From: Flavobacterium sp. N1736
GTDB taxonomy: Bacteria; Bacteroidota; Bacteroidia; Flavobacteriales; Flavobacteriaceae
Assembly (NCBI RefSeq): GCF_025947065.1
Contig: NZ_CP109994.1
Location: 620,001-684,000, forward strand
Length of the DNA: 64,000 bases
Direction: 5' to 3'
The position numbers and the translations under genes were made by a program. Below the pieces are notes generated by a model, which was not told the origin of the DNA, made no database searches, and worked only from the letters and a program-made list of their open reading frames with translations. Below are positions 10,154 to 19,429 of this stretch, piece by piece (the first letter of the stretch is position 1; each line of letters starts with the position of its first letter).

Positions 10154-12145
10154 TTATTCCTGACCTAGATTACGTAATTGTTTCAATTTATCTTTCCAAA
10201 CTTCAAGGCTTTCCTTATGAACCGCTATGTTTTTACGAACTTCAAGAACAATTGAATTCTCTTTTTTCGCATTTTTAGTATTCGTGAAAAACTGAATATT
10301 ATTTTCTAACTGAAAAATTTCGTTTTGTACTTCTTCAATTTTACGCATTAAGAAAATCTTTTCGTTGTCTAATTTTCTTGTGTCGTTACTTTCAGATAAC
10401 GAATCAATTCTATTAGAAAAACGCATCATTTCAGTTTCTTTTTTACTTAAACTTAGTTTTTCAAAAAGAGCATCGAGAATTTTATTGAATTTTCCTTCGA
10501 TATGACGTCTTGAAAAAGGCACTTTTCCAAATCCTTTCCAGGTTTCAATATGCAATTTAATAGCATCTAAATCTGTTTTATGGTCGCCTGTCAATTGATA
10601 AGCTCTCAAGATATCCAAGTACGCTTTTTTATTATCAAAAGCAGCTACTTCATCAACGTTTTCTTCAGATTTATGTTCTTTTAATTTGTCGAAATAATGA
10701 TTACAGGCATCTTTAAATTCTTTCCAGATTTTATCTGAATATTTTTTAGGCACATGACCAATTTGCTTCCATTCTTCCTGAATTTGTTTCATGACAGGTG
10801 TTGTAGCAGCAAAATCTGTACTTTCTTGTAATTCTTTGGCTTTAGCAACCAAAGCCATTTTTTTATTTAAATTATCGTTTTGATCTTTTTTAATGTCTTT
10901 ATAAAACGAATTTTTAAAAGAATTAAAGTTTCTGACAGCCGTTTTAAATGCAGCCCAAGTTTCTTCGTTTACATCTGATGGAACTTTACCGGCAGCGAAA
11001 AACTCATTTCTAAGTGCTTCAACTTTTTGTATTTGTAATAGCCATTGCGAATGAGAGTTTACTTTTTCAGTGCCAAGAACTTCGATTTTTGCAATAATTT
11101 CCTTTTTAACTTCCAGGTTTTGTTGCTCGTTTGCTCTTTGGCTTTCAAATAAAAGCTCTCTCTTATCATGGATTTTTTTAGTCAGTTCACTAAATTTATT
11201 CCAGATTGCATCACGATGTTCTTTAGAAACAGGTCCAATATCTTCTTTCCAGATTCTGTGCAAATCCTGCAATTCACGAAACGCTTTGCTGATGTCAGTT
11301 TCATTAACCAACTCTTCAACACGCGTAATAATTTTTTGCTTTTGCTCTAAATTGTATTTAAAATCTAAATCTCTGGCTTCACGGTCCAAATGCAGATAAT
11401 CATAGAAATTTTCTACATGAAAATGATAATTATTCCAAACATGATTGTATTTATCCTTTGGAATTGCTCCTGCATTTTTCCATCTTTCTCTTAAATCATT
11501 AAAATGTTTCAGAGTATCTTTGATGTTTTCCTGCGGGTTTATAAGTTCTTTTAGTTCTTCAACAATAGCAAGTCGATTCTCTAAATTTGATTTTAAATTG
11601 GTTTGTAAATGCTTAAAATGCGCATTTCTTTTTTCTCTGAATACATTATAATATTCATCAAATTTAGATTTTAGCGGAGAATGATATTCAAATTCTTCAT
11701 TAGGATCTTGTTTCGAAGCATTAAATTCTTCTTTTTTCTCCTCTATAAGGTGATTGTATTGTAATAAAAACGATTTTTTAATTTCTTCAATATGATCTTT
11801 TACAGACATTACTTTATCTGTATTGACAAGCTTCTTTAATTCATCAACAAGTGCATCCAGTGAGAAAGTATCATAATCCTGCATAGGAATATCATGACGC
11901 TCTTTTAGCGTCTCATCTTCGCTTTCTTCAGCATTCGAGTTTGTTATTTCGTCTAATGCTGTTTGATGATCGGTTTCTGTGGCTTCTTCAACATTTTCTA
12001 CTTCATTTTCAGGAAGTGAAATTTCATTTTCCGCTGTGGCTTCAGACCCCGTTGTTTCAGTGGCATCATTTGGTAGAGAATCGCTAATTTCGATTCCTAA
12101 TTTTCCGTCTGCTTCTTGCAGGTTGTCATTCTTTTCTTCTAACAT
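10154..12145 (-). CDS. DUF349 repeat protein
   Basis: A 663-aa, highly charged, mostly helical protein. The first ~100 residues are acidic and Ser/Thr/Glu-rich, probably disordered. The rest holds repeated DUF349 units recognisable by W-x(n)-G-x-(V/I)-P patterns, for example LRERWKNAGAIPKDKYNHVW, WKEDIGPVSKEHRDAIW, EWKQIGHVPKKYSDKIWKEF and WKGFGKVPFSRRHIEGKFN. The final ~90 residues look coiled-coil. No signal peptide or membrane helix, so cytoplasmic. Function is not known. It stands alone, with its own promoter candidate and terminator. Confidence 0.85.
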   Translation of the reverse strand: MLEEKNDNLQEADGKLGIEISDSLPNDATETTGSEATAENEISLPENEVENVEEATETDHQTALDEITNSNAEESEDETLKERHDIPMQDYDTFSLDALVDELKKLVNTDKVMSVKDHIEEIKKSFLLQYNHLIEEKKEEFNASKQDPNEEFEYHSPLKSKFDEYYNVFREKRNAHFKHLQTNLKSNLENRLAIVEELKELINPQENIKDTLKHFNDLRERWKNAGAIPKDKYNHVWNNYHFHVENFYDYLHLDREARDLDFKYNLEQKQKIITRVEELVNETDISKAFRELQDLHRIWKEDIGPVSKEHRDAIWNKFSELTKKIHDKRELLFESQRANEQQNLEVKKEIIAKIEVLGTEKVNSHSQWLLQIQKVEALRNEFFAAGKVPSDVNEETWAAFKTAVRNFNSFKNSFYKDIKKDQNDNLNKKMALVAKAKELQESTDFAATTPVMKQIQEEWKQIGHVPKKYSDKIWKEFKDACNHYFDKLKEHKSEENVDEVAAFDNKKAYLDILRAYQLTGDHKTDLDAIKLHIETWKGFGKVPFSRRHIEGKFNKILDALFEKLSLSKKETEMMRFSNRIDSLSESNDTRKLDNEKIFLMRKIEEVQNEIFQLENNIQFFTNTKNAKKENSIVLEVRKNIAVHKESLEVWKDKLKQLRNLGQE

Positions 12146-12179
12146 TTTAAATGTGTAAGGTTTTTATTTTAAACATTGC

Positions 12180-12210
12180 GAAAGATAGTAAAGGTGTTTC
12201 TAAATACAAA
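12180..12210 (-). promoter_or_regulatory. Bacteroidota-type promoter of the DUF349 gene
   Basis: On the minus strand, TTTG (12207-12210) is followed after 19 bp by TATCTTTC (12180-12187), one mismatch from TAnnTTTG. It leaves a leader of about 30 bases before the ATG at 12145. The rest of the 249-bp gap (12146-12394) holds no recognisable feature. Confidence 0.5.
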
Positions 12211-12394
12211 ATAAATCCTTTGTTTATACGTTATTTTACGGTGAAATTCTTATTTATTGAGTTGTTTTAAGGTTATGATAGATGTTTTTTTGCGTAATTT
12301 TTGAAGTTAATTTAAATTTTAAAATAATATTGTTTTAAGAAGAATAGTTAAAAAATAATATTTTAGTAAATAAGATCTTATTTTTTACCAAAGC

Positions 12395-13147
12395 TTAAAA
12401 TAAAATTAACATACCAACTTCGATTCCAAAATTATATGATTTATGATTTCCAAAACCCACACTTGGGTGAATGTAAGCCATATCATTTGTTGTTATTCTT
12501 CGTCCAAATTCTACAAAAGCATTATTTGGATATCCCTTATTTGTTGCATTGTATCTAAAAGCAGCATCGACCGCGATCCAGTTTTTTCCAATAATAAACA
12601 TCAGGTAATTTTCGAATGCTGTAACGTTTATGTTATCCCTATTATCAGAACCTGCAAAACTCAGTTGATTTTCTAAAGAAGCTATCCACAATATTTTGTC
12701 TTTCCTGATATATTTTCCGTAGAAAACTGCGGGAGCAAAAACCCATTTACCTGATCCACGTGCAGGGTCAGTGGCTGAATTGGAAATTACCCTGGCACGA
12801 AAAGCTATTCCGCCGGTTTTATGGTTTAAATAAGGAATATAACTAATTCCGGCTCCAATATCGCCAATTCCGGTTTGGTTTTCAGAATTAGAATTTGTTG
12901 AAATTAAAGGAAGATCAACTCTTAAATTCCAGGCTTTATTGGCAATCGGATGCAGAAAACGAAGTTGAGTTGTATTAAAAGAACCTGAATCTGTATCTAA
13001 ATATTCATTAAATAACAGGATAGTTTTTAAATAATAATGATAGCGTGCTTCTGTATAAACATTTTTAGAAGAGTCTACAGAATCCTGCGCTTTTACAGAA
13101 AAAAGAATAGAAAAAATTAGTAAAACACAAAGGTAAATTTTTTTCAT
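12395..13147 (-). CDS. Putative outer-membrane beta-barrel protein
   Basis: A 250-aa protein with signal peptide MKKIYLCVLLIFSILFSVKA cut before QDS. The mature part alternates polar and hydrophobic residues in barrel-like strands (TQLRFLHPIANKAWNLRVDLP, GIGDIGAGISYIPYL) and ends in Phe, the usual signal for outer-membrane insertion. It resembles the 'putative MetA pathway of phenol degradation' barrel family (PF13557), a name with no proven function. Alone, with no substrate hint from its neighbours. Confidence 0.6.
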   Translation of the reverse strand: MKKIYLCVLLIFSILFSVKAQDSVDSSKNVYTEARYHYYLKTILLFNEYLDTDSGSFNTTQLRFLHPIANKAWNLRVDLPLISTNSNSENQTGIGDIGAGISYIPYLNHKTGGIAFRARVISNSATDPARGSGKWVFAPAVFYGKYIRKDKILWIASLENQLSFAGSDNRDNINVTAFENYLMFIIGKNWIAVDAAFRYNATNKGYPNNAFVEFGRRITTNDMAYIHPSVGFGNHKSYNFGIEVGMLILF

Positions 13148-13213
13148 AACTACTTGTAAATGAGTAGTCTAATTTACAAAAATTACCTTAGTGTTTTATT
13201 TGTAGCTGTTTTT

Positions 13214-13963
13214 TTATTTATTCCAGATTTTCCATGCCTTTTCTGCCTGAAAAATAAGCATATCGTAACCGTTTTTTATTATTGCTCCCTTTTCTTTGGC
13301 ATTTTTTAAAAATTGCGTTTCGGTAGGATTGTAGATTAAATCGTAAGCAATGTGTTTATCCGTAAAAAACTCATAAGGAATATTAGGACAAGCCTTAATA
13401 TTCGGACTTGTTCCAACGGGCGTACAGTTAATTATGATTTGAAAATTATCAAAAGTAGTTGCGTTTATTAAACCATAATCAATAATGTTTTCTTTTGCTT
13501 CCCGAGATACAAATGTATAAGGAATGTTGAGTTCGTCAAGGGCAAAAGCAACCCCTTTTGATGCACCGCCTGTACCCAAAATAAGGGCTTTTTTATGATG
13601 TGGCTCTAATAACGGCTTTAATGATTTTTTGAAACCGTAATAATCTGTATTATAACCTTTTAATTTTCCTTTTTTGGTAAATTTAATAGTGTTTACGGCG
13701 CCTATTAAAGCTGCTTTTTTTGATAGTTTATCTAGAAACGGAATGACTTGTTCTTTGTACGGAATTGTAACATTTAAACCATTTAAATCAGGATTGTTTT
13801 TTAATAATCCGCCAAAATGATTGATGTCTGCAATATCAAAATTTTCATAACTATTGCCGGCAAAAACTTCATCACTGAATTTTTCAGTAAAATATCCTTT
13901 TGAAAATGAGTAACTAATATTACGTCCTAATAGGCCAAAACGTCTTTTTAAAATATCAATCAT
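13214..13963 (-). CDS. aroE: Shikimate dehydrogenase
   Basis: A 249-aa NADP-dependent enzyme that reduces 3-dehydroshikimate to shikimate in the aromatic amino acid pathway. The substrate site is seen as NVTIPYKEQVIPF with the catalytic Lys, GAVNTIKF, and GYNTDYYGF with the catalytic Asp. The NADP-binding glycine loop is LILGTGGASKGVAFAL. Length is slightly short of the E. coli enzyme, as is usual in Flavobacteria. Its ATG overlaps the stop of the upstream TonB-C gene as TAATG, which points to translational coupling. Last gene of a three-gene operon. Confidence 0.93.
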   Translation of the reverse strand: MIDILKRRFGLLGRNISYSFSKGYFTEKFSDEVFAGNSYENFDIADINHFGGLLKNNPDLNGLNVTIPYKEQVIPFLDKLSKKAALIGAVNTIKFTKKGKLKGYNTDYYGFKKSLKPLLEPHHKKALILGTGGASKGVAFALDELNIPYTFVSREAKENIIDYGLINATTFDNFQIIINCTPVGTSPNIKACPNIPYEFFTDKHIAYDLIYNPTETQFLKNAKEKGAIIKNGYDMLIFQAEKAWKIWNK

Positions 13964-14391
13964 TATTGTTGGTTTATCGTGTATGTTAAATTAAATGTTG
14001 ATCTTACTTTTTTTCCATTTAATTCTGCGGGAAGCCATTTTTGTAATTTTATTACTCTTTCAAGTTCTTTGCCTGTATCGTAACCTAAGTCTTTAATAAT
14101 TTTAACAGCAGTGAAAGAACCATCTTTTTCGACAACAAACGAAAGGACAATATCTCCACTGATTTTTTTCTCTTTTATTTTTTTAGAAACAACAAAGTTC
14201 TCACTTATAAATTGATTAATTTTAATATTATAATTTTGAAATCCTGCTGGTACTTCGACTTCTTTACGATCATATATTTTCAAGTCTTCTTTTTCAGCTT
14301 GCATTGGTTCTGCTGAACCTATTACGTTTTCTGTTTGACTATATGAAAATGTAGCTAATATTAGAAATGCTAACGTAATTATTTTTTTCAT
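13963..14391 (-). CDS. TonB C-terminal domain protein, secreted
   Basis: A 142-aa protein with a signal peptide (MKKIITLAFLILATFSYSQ) and a TonB C-terminal-like domain (~residues 55-140), with IVLSFVVEKDGSFTAVKII and LKLQKWLPAELNGKKV-like strands. The usual N-terminal anchor and proline-rich spanner of a true TonB are missing, so it is not an energy transducer by itself; it may be a periplasmic partner. Both ends overlap neighbouring genes in the TAATG pattern, so it is translated from the aroE operon mRNA. Confidence 0.75.
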   Translation of the reverse strand: MKKIITLAFLILATFSYSQTENVIGSAEPMQAEKEDLKIYDRKEVEVPAGFQNYNIKINQFISENFVVSKKIKEKKISGDIVLSFVVEKDGSFTAVKIIKDLGYDTGKELERVIKLQKWLPAELNGKKVRSTFNLTYTINQQ

Positions 14392-15788
14392 TATTGTTTT
14401 CTATGTTTTTCAATATAATTTTTAACCATTTTTTTTGCCCAGACTACCGGAAATAAATCTTCGATTAAAATATAATTATCAAAGTTTAAACGTAATCCGT
14501 TGCTTAAATGGAATTTTGCTTTTGTGTTGTCCTGAATCATAAAATACAATCCGGCCAAACGATATTCGACTTCATTTTCTTCAGGAAAATATTCTGAAGC
14601 CTGCAATAATGTTTGAATTGCGCTTTCAAATTCTCCTAAAAACTGTAAAATATCAACCCAGAATAACCAAGTATCCAGTGCATAATCACCAAATTCTACC
14701 GCTTTTCTGTACCCAAATTCAGCCTCTTCAAAAAAGTTCATTTGTTTGTTGATCGTAGCGTAACGTTTCCAGTACAAACGATTTTGATTGTCTATCGCTA
14801 AAGCTTTGTTGACAAAAAACAGAGCTTTTTGAAAGTTTTTCTGGCGAACATGAAAATCGGTAATGGCAATCCAGCCTTTATCTAAAAGCGGATCTTCGTG
14901 TACCGTTTGATTGTAATATTGAAGCGCTTTTACAGAATTTCCTAATTTTTCGTAACATTTACCAATTCGCAGTAAAGCGTACGAAGTGGCATCGTCAAGC
15001 TCAATCGTACGATTATAGCTTTCGATCGCTTCATTGTATTTTTTTAAACGTTCGTATGCTTTTGCTTTTTCCATGAAAGCACCCAAAAACTCATCGTCGA
15101 TCAGGGTTGCATAATCAAAAGCACGAATGGCGTTTTCATATTCTTTTACACCATAATGCAAACGTCCAAGCTGATGCCAGGCGATTTCACTATATGGATT
15201 TTTGTTGATATAATCGTTCAAATACAGAATAGCTTCCTGATTTTGATCTAAAAATTCAAAACAGTAAACCACATTATACAATGCCGACTGATCTTCTAAA
15301 TCTTCTTCAAGACATTTGATAAAACTGTCTTTTGCCATCTCAAGGTTATCCATAAAAAGATATTCCATTCCAATCAAATTATACACGTCAGCGTAATCAT
15401 CTGTATATTGCAAGGCAATTTTAAGTAATTCTACCGCTTTTTCGTGTTGATCTCTTTTAGAACAAATATTGGCTTTCTGGATATAAATTTCCTCGTTGTT
15501 AGGTTCAATTGCATACAACTCATTCAAAAGCTTTTCAGCAATTTCGAGTTTGTCATCGTAAACCAGCATTTCTACTTGTACTAATTTTAAGCCTGTAGAT
15601 TTTGGATGTTGGTCTAATGCAAGTTTTAAGGCCTTTTTTGCTAAATTAGCCTTACCTATATCTAAATAATGAAGAATAATTTCTTCAAATTCTTCAGAGT
15701 CAAAAAAGAGTACTTTGTTAGTTTTTAACATCGACTCAAATTTGGATAGGGATAGGTTATAATCTTCTTCTTCGTTGCTTAATTGCAT
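14391..15788 (-). CDS. Cytoplasmic tetratricopeptide-repeat protein
   Basis: A 465-aa protein made almost wholly of TPR units, about twelve, for example AYERLKKYNEAIESYNRTIE and RIGKCYEKLGNSVKALQYYN. No signal peptide or membrane helix. TPR arrays act as protein-binding scaffolds; no partner can be named. It is the first gene of an operon with the TonB-C and aroE genes (TAATG overlaps). The 191-bp gap upstream (15789-15979) is AT-rich and holds the promoter, but I found no convincing -33/-7 pair. Confidence 0.85.
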   Translation of the reverse strand: MQLSNEEEDYNLSLSKFESMLKTNKVLFFDSEEFEEIILHYLDIGKANLAKKALKLALDQHPKSTGLKLVQVEMLVYDDKLEIAEKLLNELYAIEPNNEEIYIQKANICSKRDQHEKAVELLKIALQYTDDYADVYNLIGMEYLFMDNLEMAKDSFIKCLEEDLEDQSALYNVVYCFEFLDQNQEAILYLNDYINKNPYSEIAWHQLGRLHYGVKEYENAIRAFDYATLIDDEFLGAFMEKAKAYERLKKYNEAIESYNRTIELDDATSYALLRIGKCYEKLGNSVKALQYYNQTVHEDPLLDKGWIAITDFHVRQKNFQKALFFVNKALAIDNQNRLYWKRYATINKQMNFFEEAEFGYRKAVEFGDYALDTWLFWVDILQFLGEFESAIQTLLQASEYFPEENEVEYRLAGLYFMIQDNTKAKFHLSNGLRLNFDNYILIEDLFPVVWAKKMVKNYIEKHRKQ

Positions 15789-15979
15789 ACTTTGTTTTAT
15801 TTGAAATTAGCCTGTTATAAATTTAGGCAACCATATTATTGTTGTGAGGAACGGAAATTAATTGTTGTGAACAATTTAATTAACAATATGGACAGAATTT
15901 ACGTTCTGTTTTTAATCATAATCTTCTGAAATATAAAAGATTATTTTGTTATTACTCTTTTTTTAGTGTAAAACTTTAA

Positions 15980-17176
15980 TTAAGTTTTTCGCTGTTTATT
16001 AATGATTTCATCCATGACTTCTAAAATTATGGCGCAACCTTCTTTTATTTCTTCATCAGAAATGGTTAATGGAGGTGTTATTCGTATTGCACATCCCTCA
16101 AACAGTAACCAGAATAAAATGAGCCCTTTATCCTGACAGCTTAAAATAACTTCATTCGTTATTTCGGCAGTTTCAGTCATAGCAGCAAGCATTAATCCTT
16201 TTCCTCTAACTTCCTTTATCAAAGGATGTACCAAAAGCGATCTGAACAGTTTTTCCTTGTTTAATGCTTCCTGCATCAAATTAGTCTCAGTTAATTCCTG
16301 CAAAGTAGCTAAACAAGCTGACGCAATGACAGGATGCCCTCCAAAAGTGGTTATATGCCCTAATTTTGGATTTTCTGTCAAAAGATCCATTTTTTCTGCT
16401 GAAGCTGTAAAAGCGCCTACAGGCATTCCGCCTCCCATTCCTTTTCCCATAACGACAATATCCGGAACTACATCATAGTTTTGAAAACCAAAAAGCTTAC
16501 CCGTTCTGCCAAATCCCGGCTGAATTTCATCTACAATCATCAACGCACCAACTTCATCACAACGTTTACGAACTTTTTGTAAAAAGTTGTCTTTTGGCTC
16601 AATAAATCCGGCGCCGCCTTGTATTGTTTCCAGAAGAATCGCAGCTGTTCTGGTCGTTATTTTTTGTAAATCTTCTTCGTTGTTAAAAGTAATAAAATCA
16701 ATATCCGGAAGCAATGGACGAAAAGCTTGTTTGCGCTCTTCAAATCCCATAACACTCATCGATCCCATTGTATTACCGTGATATGCATTGTGGCAGGAAA
16801 TAAGCTGACTTCTTCCTGTTGTTCGTTTGGCAAGTTTAAGCGCACCTTCAATTGCTTCTGTACCGGAATTAACCAAATAAGTTTTGTTTAAAGATTCCGG
16901 CAGGAGTGAAGCCAGTAATTTGCAATACGCTACAGCAGGACTTTGCGAATATTCACCGTAAACCATCACATGCGAGTATTTGTCTAACTGATCTTTAATA
17001 GCCTGATTTACCCTTGGATGCTGATGACCAAGCGTGCAAGCCGAAACTCCGGCAACAAAATCTAAATATTTTTTATTAGTAGTATCGTAAATATAGGAAC
17101 CAATAGCATGAGAAACCTCCATTCCCAAAGGATATGGAGACGTTTGTGCCTGGTATTTTATAAAATCTGGATTCAT
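15980..17176 (-). CDS. Class III pyridoxal-phosphate aminotransferase
   Basis: A 398-aa fold-type I aminotransferase of the acetylornithine/ornithine/4-aminobutyrate group. Visible landmarks are LVNSGTEAIEGALKLAK, CHNAYHGNTMGSMSVMGF, the LMIVDEIQPGFGRTGKLF stretch with the cofactor-binding Asp, and PDIVVMGKGMGGGMPVGAF with the PLP lysine. Flavobacterial members are usually named aspartate aminotransferase family proteins; the amino donor cannot be fixed from sequence. No arginine-synthesis genes are nearby. A TACCTTTG box at 17198-17205 on the minus strand is a candidate -7 element, formed by a dispersed repeat. Confidence 0.85.
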   Translation of the reverse strand: MNPDFIKYQAQTSPYPLGMEVSHAIGSYIYDTTNKKYLDFVAGVSACTLGHQHPRVNQAIKDQLDKYSHVMVYGEYSQSPAVAYCKLLASLLPESLNKTYLVNSGTEAIEGALKLAKRTTGRSQLISCHNAYHGNTMGSMSVMGFEERKQAFRPLLPDIDFITFNNEEDLQKITTRTAAILLETIQGGAGFIEPKDNFLQKVRKRCDEVGALMIVDEIQPGFGRTGKLFGFQNYDVVPDIVVMGKGMGGGMPVGAFTASAEKMDLLTENPKLGHITTFGGHPVIASACLATLQELTETNLMQEALNKEKLFRSLLVHPLIKEVRGKGLMLAAMTETAEITNEVILSCQDKGLILFWLLFEGCAIRITPPLTISDEEIKEGCAIILEVMDEIINKQRKT

Positions 17177-17186
17177 TTTTTTTAAG

Positions 17187-17361
17187 GTTCAAAGTGGCAA
17201 AGGTAGTAAGGTTCTGAGTTTAGTCGCAGTTTACAGTTTTCAGTCTCAGTTTTTAGTCTCAGTTTATAGTTTTTAGTCACAGTTTTCAGTCTCAGTGTGA
17301 AACTGAAAACTGTGACTGTGACTGCGACTTTAAACTGCGACTGTAAACTAAAAAATAAAAA
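17187..17361. repeat. Nested AGTCACAGT-type repeat tract with a long inverted repeat
   Basis: The gap between the OstA-like and aminotransferase genes is almost wholly repetitive. A 16-bp perfect inverted repeat has arms AGTCACAGTTTTCAGT (17275-17290) and its complement (17302-17317). Around it, degenerate units of the type AGTCTCAGTTT/AGTCGCAGTTT repeat in both orientations, including CGCAGTTTACAG (17225-17236) and its near complement around 17335. Confidence 0.75.
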
Positions 17362-17375
17362 CTATTTTTTAGTTT
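17345..17375 (-). terminator. Terminator overlapping the end of the OstA-like gene
   Basis: Arms AAACTAAAAAATA (17345-17357) and TATTTTTTAGTTT (17363-17375) pair perfectly across a 5-base loop. One arm comprises the last codons and stop of the OstA-like gene. The stem is AT-only, so its strength is uncertain. Confidence 0.5.
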
Positions 17376-19029
17376 TCGTACTCGCTTTAGCTGTAGTTTT
17401 TACCGCAGGTTTCTTTTTATCGTAATCTAAAGTTTCTTTCCTGACTTTCATTGGTACATTTTCTTGTGCATTTTCGTCTTTACCTTCCTGAATTAATTTA
17501 TCATTCATTTCATTTTCTTCGGCAGTAAAAATATCATCTTTCGATTTTATTCGTTCGTCACCACGCCAGACTAAACCTCTTAATTTACGGGCATTTTCAG
17601 GTAATTCAATTTCGGGATAAATATCGCCGTCTACTTTGTTGAAAAATGTAATGGTTTCAACCGCATTATTTTCTAAAATAAGATTGATTTTACTACTCAC
17701 ATTTTTATTAATTCCGATTAGTTCATTCGCGTCATTTCGCATATAATAAATTACTTCGGTATTTTTTATCACGTCAACGTCATGGAGTTTTCCATCTTTG
17801 AATTTTCCAAATAAATTGAGCCCTTTTACCTGATTAAATCCCGTGCTCAGCGTATCCCGCGAGACGAGAAACGTGTTATTGAGGACTTTTAAAGAATCGA
17901 GTTTTTTGGTGTTATTATCACCAATTAAATGCATGACATCACCTGTAATTTGATTTTCACCATTCCATAAAATCGGATTCCCAATTAGTTTGGTCAAAGC
18001 CGTTTTAGAGTTTGAATGAATAGAATCACATTTTCCACTCATATCTATTTTAAAGAAACGAACATTATTATAAGCTCTCAAAATTCGTTCGCCTTCTTTT
18101 CCCGTAACCATTAATTTTTTTCCGTGAATGTAAACCGAATCATTTTCAACTAAATTAATAGCAACGGCTCTTTTGGTTACAAACATCGAATCTTTTAGTT
18201 TGTATAATTCGGCATAATGCCCCTTTACAATTCCTCTATTGATCGAATCTGTAATTTTTACGTTTCGTGTTGCCGATGCAAATTCGGTATTCCGATTATA
18301 AAATAAACTATCGCCTTCTATTCGCCTGTCATCATATTTGATATAGGAGTTCCTGACAAAATGTGCCAAATTTTTCTTGGTGTCGTAAAAACCTTTTTCG
18401 GTATAAATATAATTGCTTTTACTTGTAATTGTCGACGGACCAAATAAATAAGTGTGCCCGGAATTACTGTAATAATCTAAATGATTTGATTTTATAACAT
18501 ATTTTGGATTCGTAATCGTCACTTCGGTCAAAAACTGAAACTTTTTTTCAGCAACATAATATCTTCCGGATTTACTTACCAAAGTATTGTCTTTATTAAC
18601 GATTGTTCCTTTTGAGTTGTAAAAAACTTCCTGAACATTTCGATCAAAATTAATGGTATCAGTTTGCAGAGTTGCATCTGGGGAGCTCATAACAGCGTCT
18701 CCGGTTGCAAATGCTTTCTTTAAATTTCCGTTATATTCAGCATATTTACTATTTAAAAACAAAGTATCTCCCTGCACTAATTGTACATTACCAAAGGCTT
18801 TAAGGTAATTTTCTTTCTGAAAAAAATAAGCTTTATTGCAAGTTAGCACGACACCATCATGATTTACTTTTACATTCCCTGTTAGTAAAAGTGCATCTGG
18901 CATTAATTCCTGATTTACATCAGAATAATCAGCATTCTCGACAATTATTTTTTTAGGTGCTTGAGCAAAAATGCTTTGAACACATAAAAGAAGCAGACAA
19001 TAAGATATGAAAAAGAGTGATTTCTTCAA
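17362..19029 (-). CDS. OstA-like outer-membrane transport protein
   Basis: A 555-aa secreted protein (signal peptide ending SIFAQ) whose N-terminal half follows the OstA/LptA organic-solvent-tolerance fold: short beta strands with IVENADYSDVNQELMPDALL, LTGNVKVNHDGVVLTCNKAY and KAFGNVQLVQGDT. LptA-type proteins bridge lipopolysaccharide across the periplasm; this longer form is typical of Flavobacteria. The C-terminal ~60 residues are charged and lysine-rich. The start must be TTG: an in-frame TGA lies six codons upstream and the TTG immediately precedes a good signal peptide (KKSLFFISYCLLLL). Confidence 0.75.
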   Translation of the reverse strand: MKKSLFFISYCLLLLCVQSIFAQAPKKIIVENADYSDVNQELMPDALLLTGNVKVNHDGVVLTCNKAYFFQKENYLKAFGNVQLVQGDTLFLNSKYAEYNGNLKKAFATGDAVMSSPDATLQTDTINFDRNVQEVFYNSKGTIVNKDNTLVSKSGRYYVAEKKFQFLTEVTITNPKYVIKSNHLDYYSNSGHTYLFGPSTITSKSNYIYTEKGFYDTKKNLAHFVRNSYIKYDDRRIEGDSLFYNRNTEFASATRNVKITDSINRGIVKGHYAELYKLKDSMFVTKRAVAINLVENDSVYIHGKKLMVTGKEGERILRAYNNVRFFKIDMSGKCDSIHSNSKTALTKLIGNPILWNGENQITGDVMHLIGDNNTKKLDSLKVLNNTFLVSRDTLSTGFNQVKGLNLFGKFKDGKLHDVDVIKNTEVIYYMRNDANELIGINKNVSSKINLILENNAVETITFFNKVDGDIYPEIELPENARKLRGLVWRGDERIKSKDDIFTAEENEMNDKLIQEGKDENAQENVPMKVRKETLDYDKKKPAVKTTAKASTKTKK

Positions 19030-19099
19030 TTGATTAAATTTTTGTCAAATTTATGAAAAAGGTTACAACCTTTATGGATATTAGGATTAAATTATATTT

Positions 19100-19275
19100 T
19101 TTAGGTGCAAAGGCTCAAAGCAACAAAGGTGCAAAGGTACAAAGTTTTAAATGATAGGTTCAAAGTTACAGAGAGGCAAAGGTTCAAAGTTTTTTAAGAT
19201 TCGTCGAACTATTAAAGATGATTTATATTTTTTACATTCATTAAAAAAACCTCTGTCCCTTTGAACCTTTTTCAA
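19100..19275. repeat. Interspersed CAAAGGTTCAAAG repeat tract
   Basis: Part of the 400-bp gap before the GH13 lipoprotein. Units such as GGTGCAAAGG, GGTTCAAAGTT and CAACAAAGG repeat imperfectly. AAAGGTTCAAAG (19178-19189) has an exact complement at 19259-19270, making an 80-bp-wide inverted repeat. The remaining bases up to 19429 are AT-rich and presumably hold the promoter of the GH13 gene, but no clear box is seen. Confidence 0.6.
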
Positions 19276-19429
19276 GTTACCAACAAAACATGAAACTATT
19301 TCGTTGTAGTTCTCTTTTTTGACGTTAAATCAAAGTCGGTTTCTTTTGAGTTTTAAAAATTAGCTTACATTTAAAAAATGGTTTCTTGTATTGATTTAAT
19401 CTTCAATTCAGTAAAGAAATAGTTTAAAA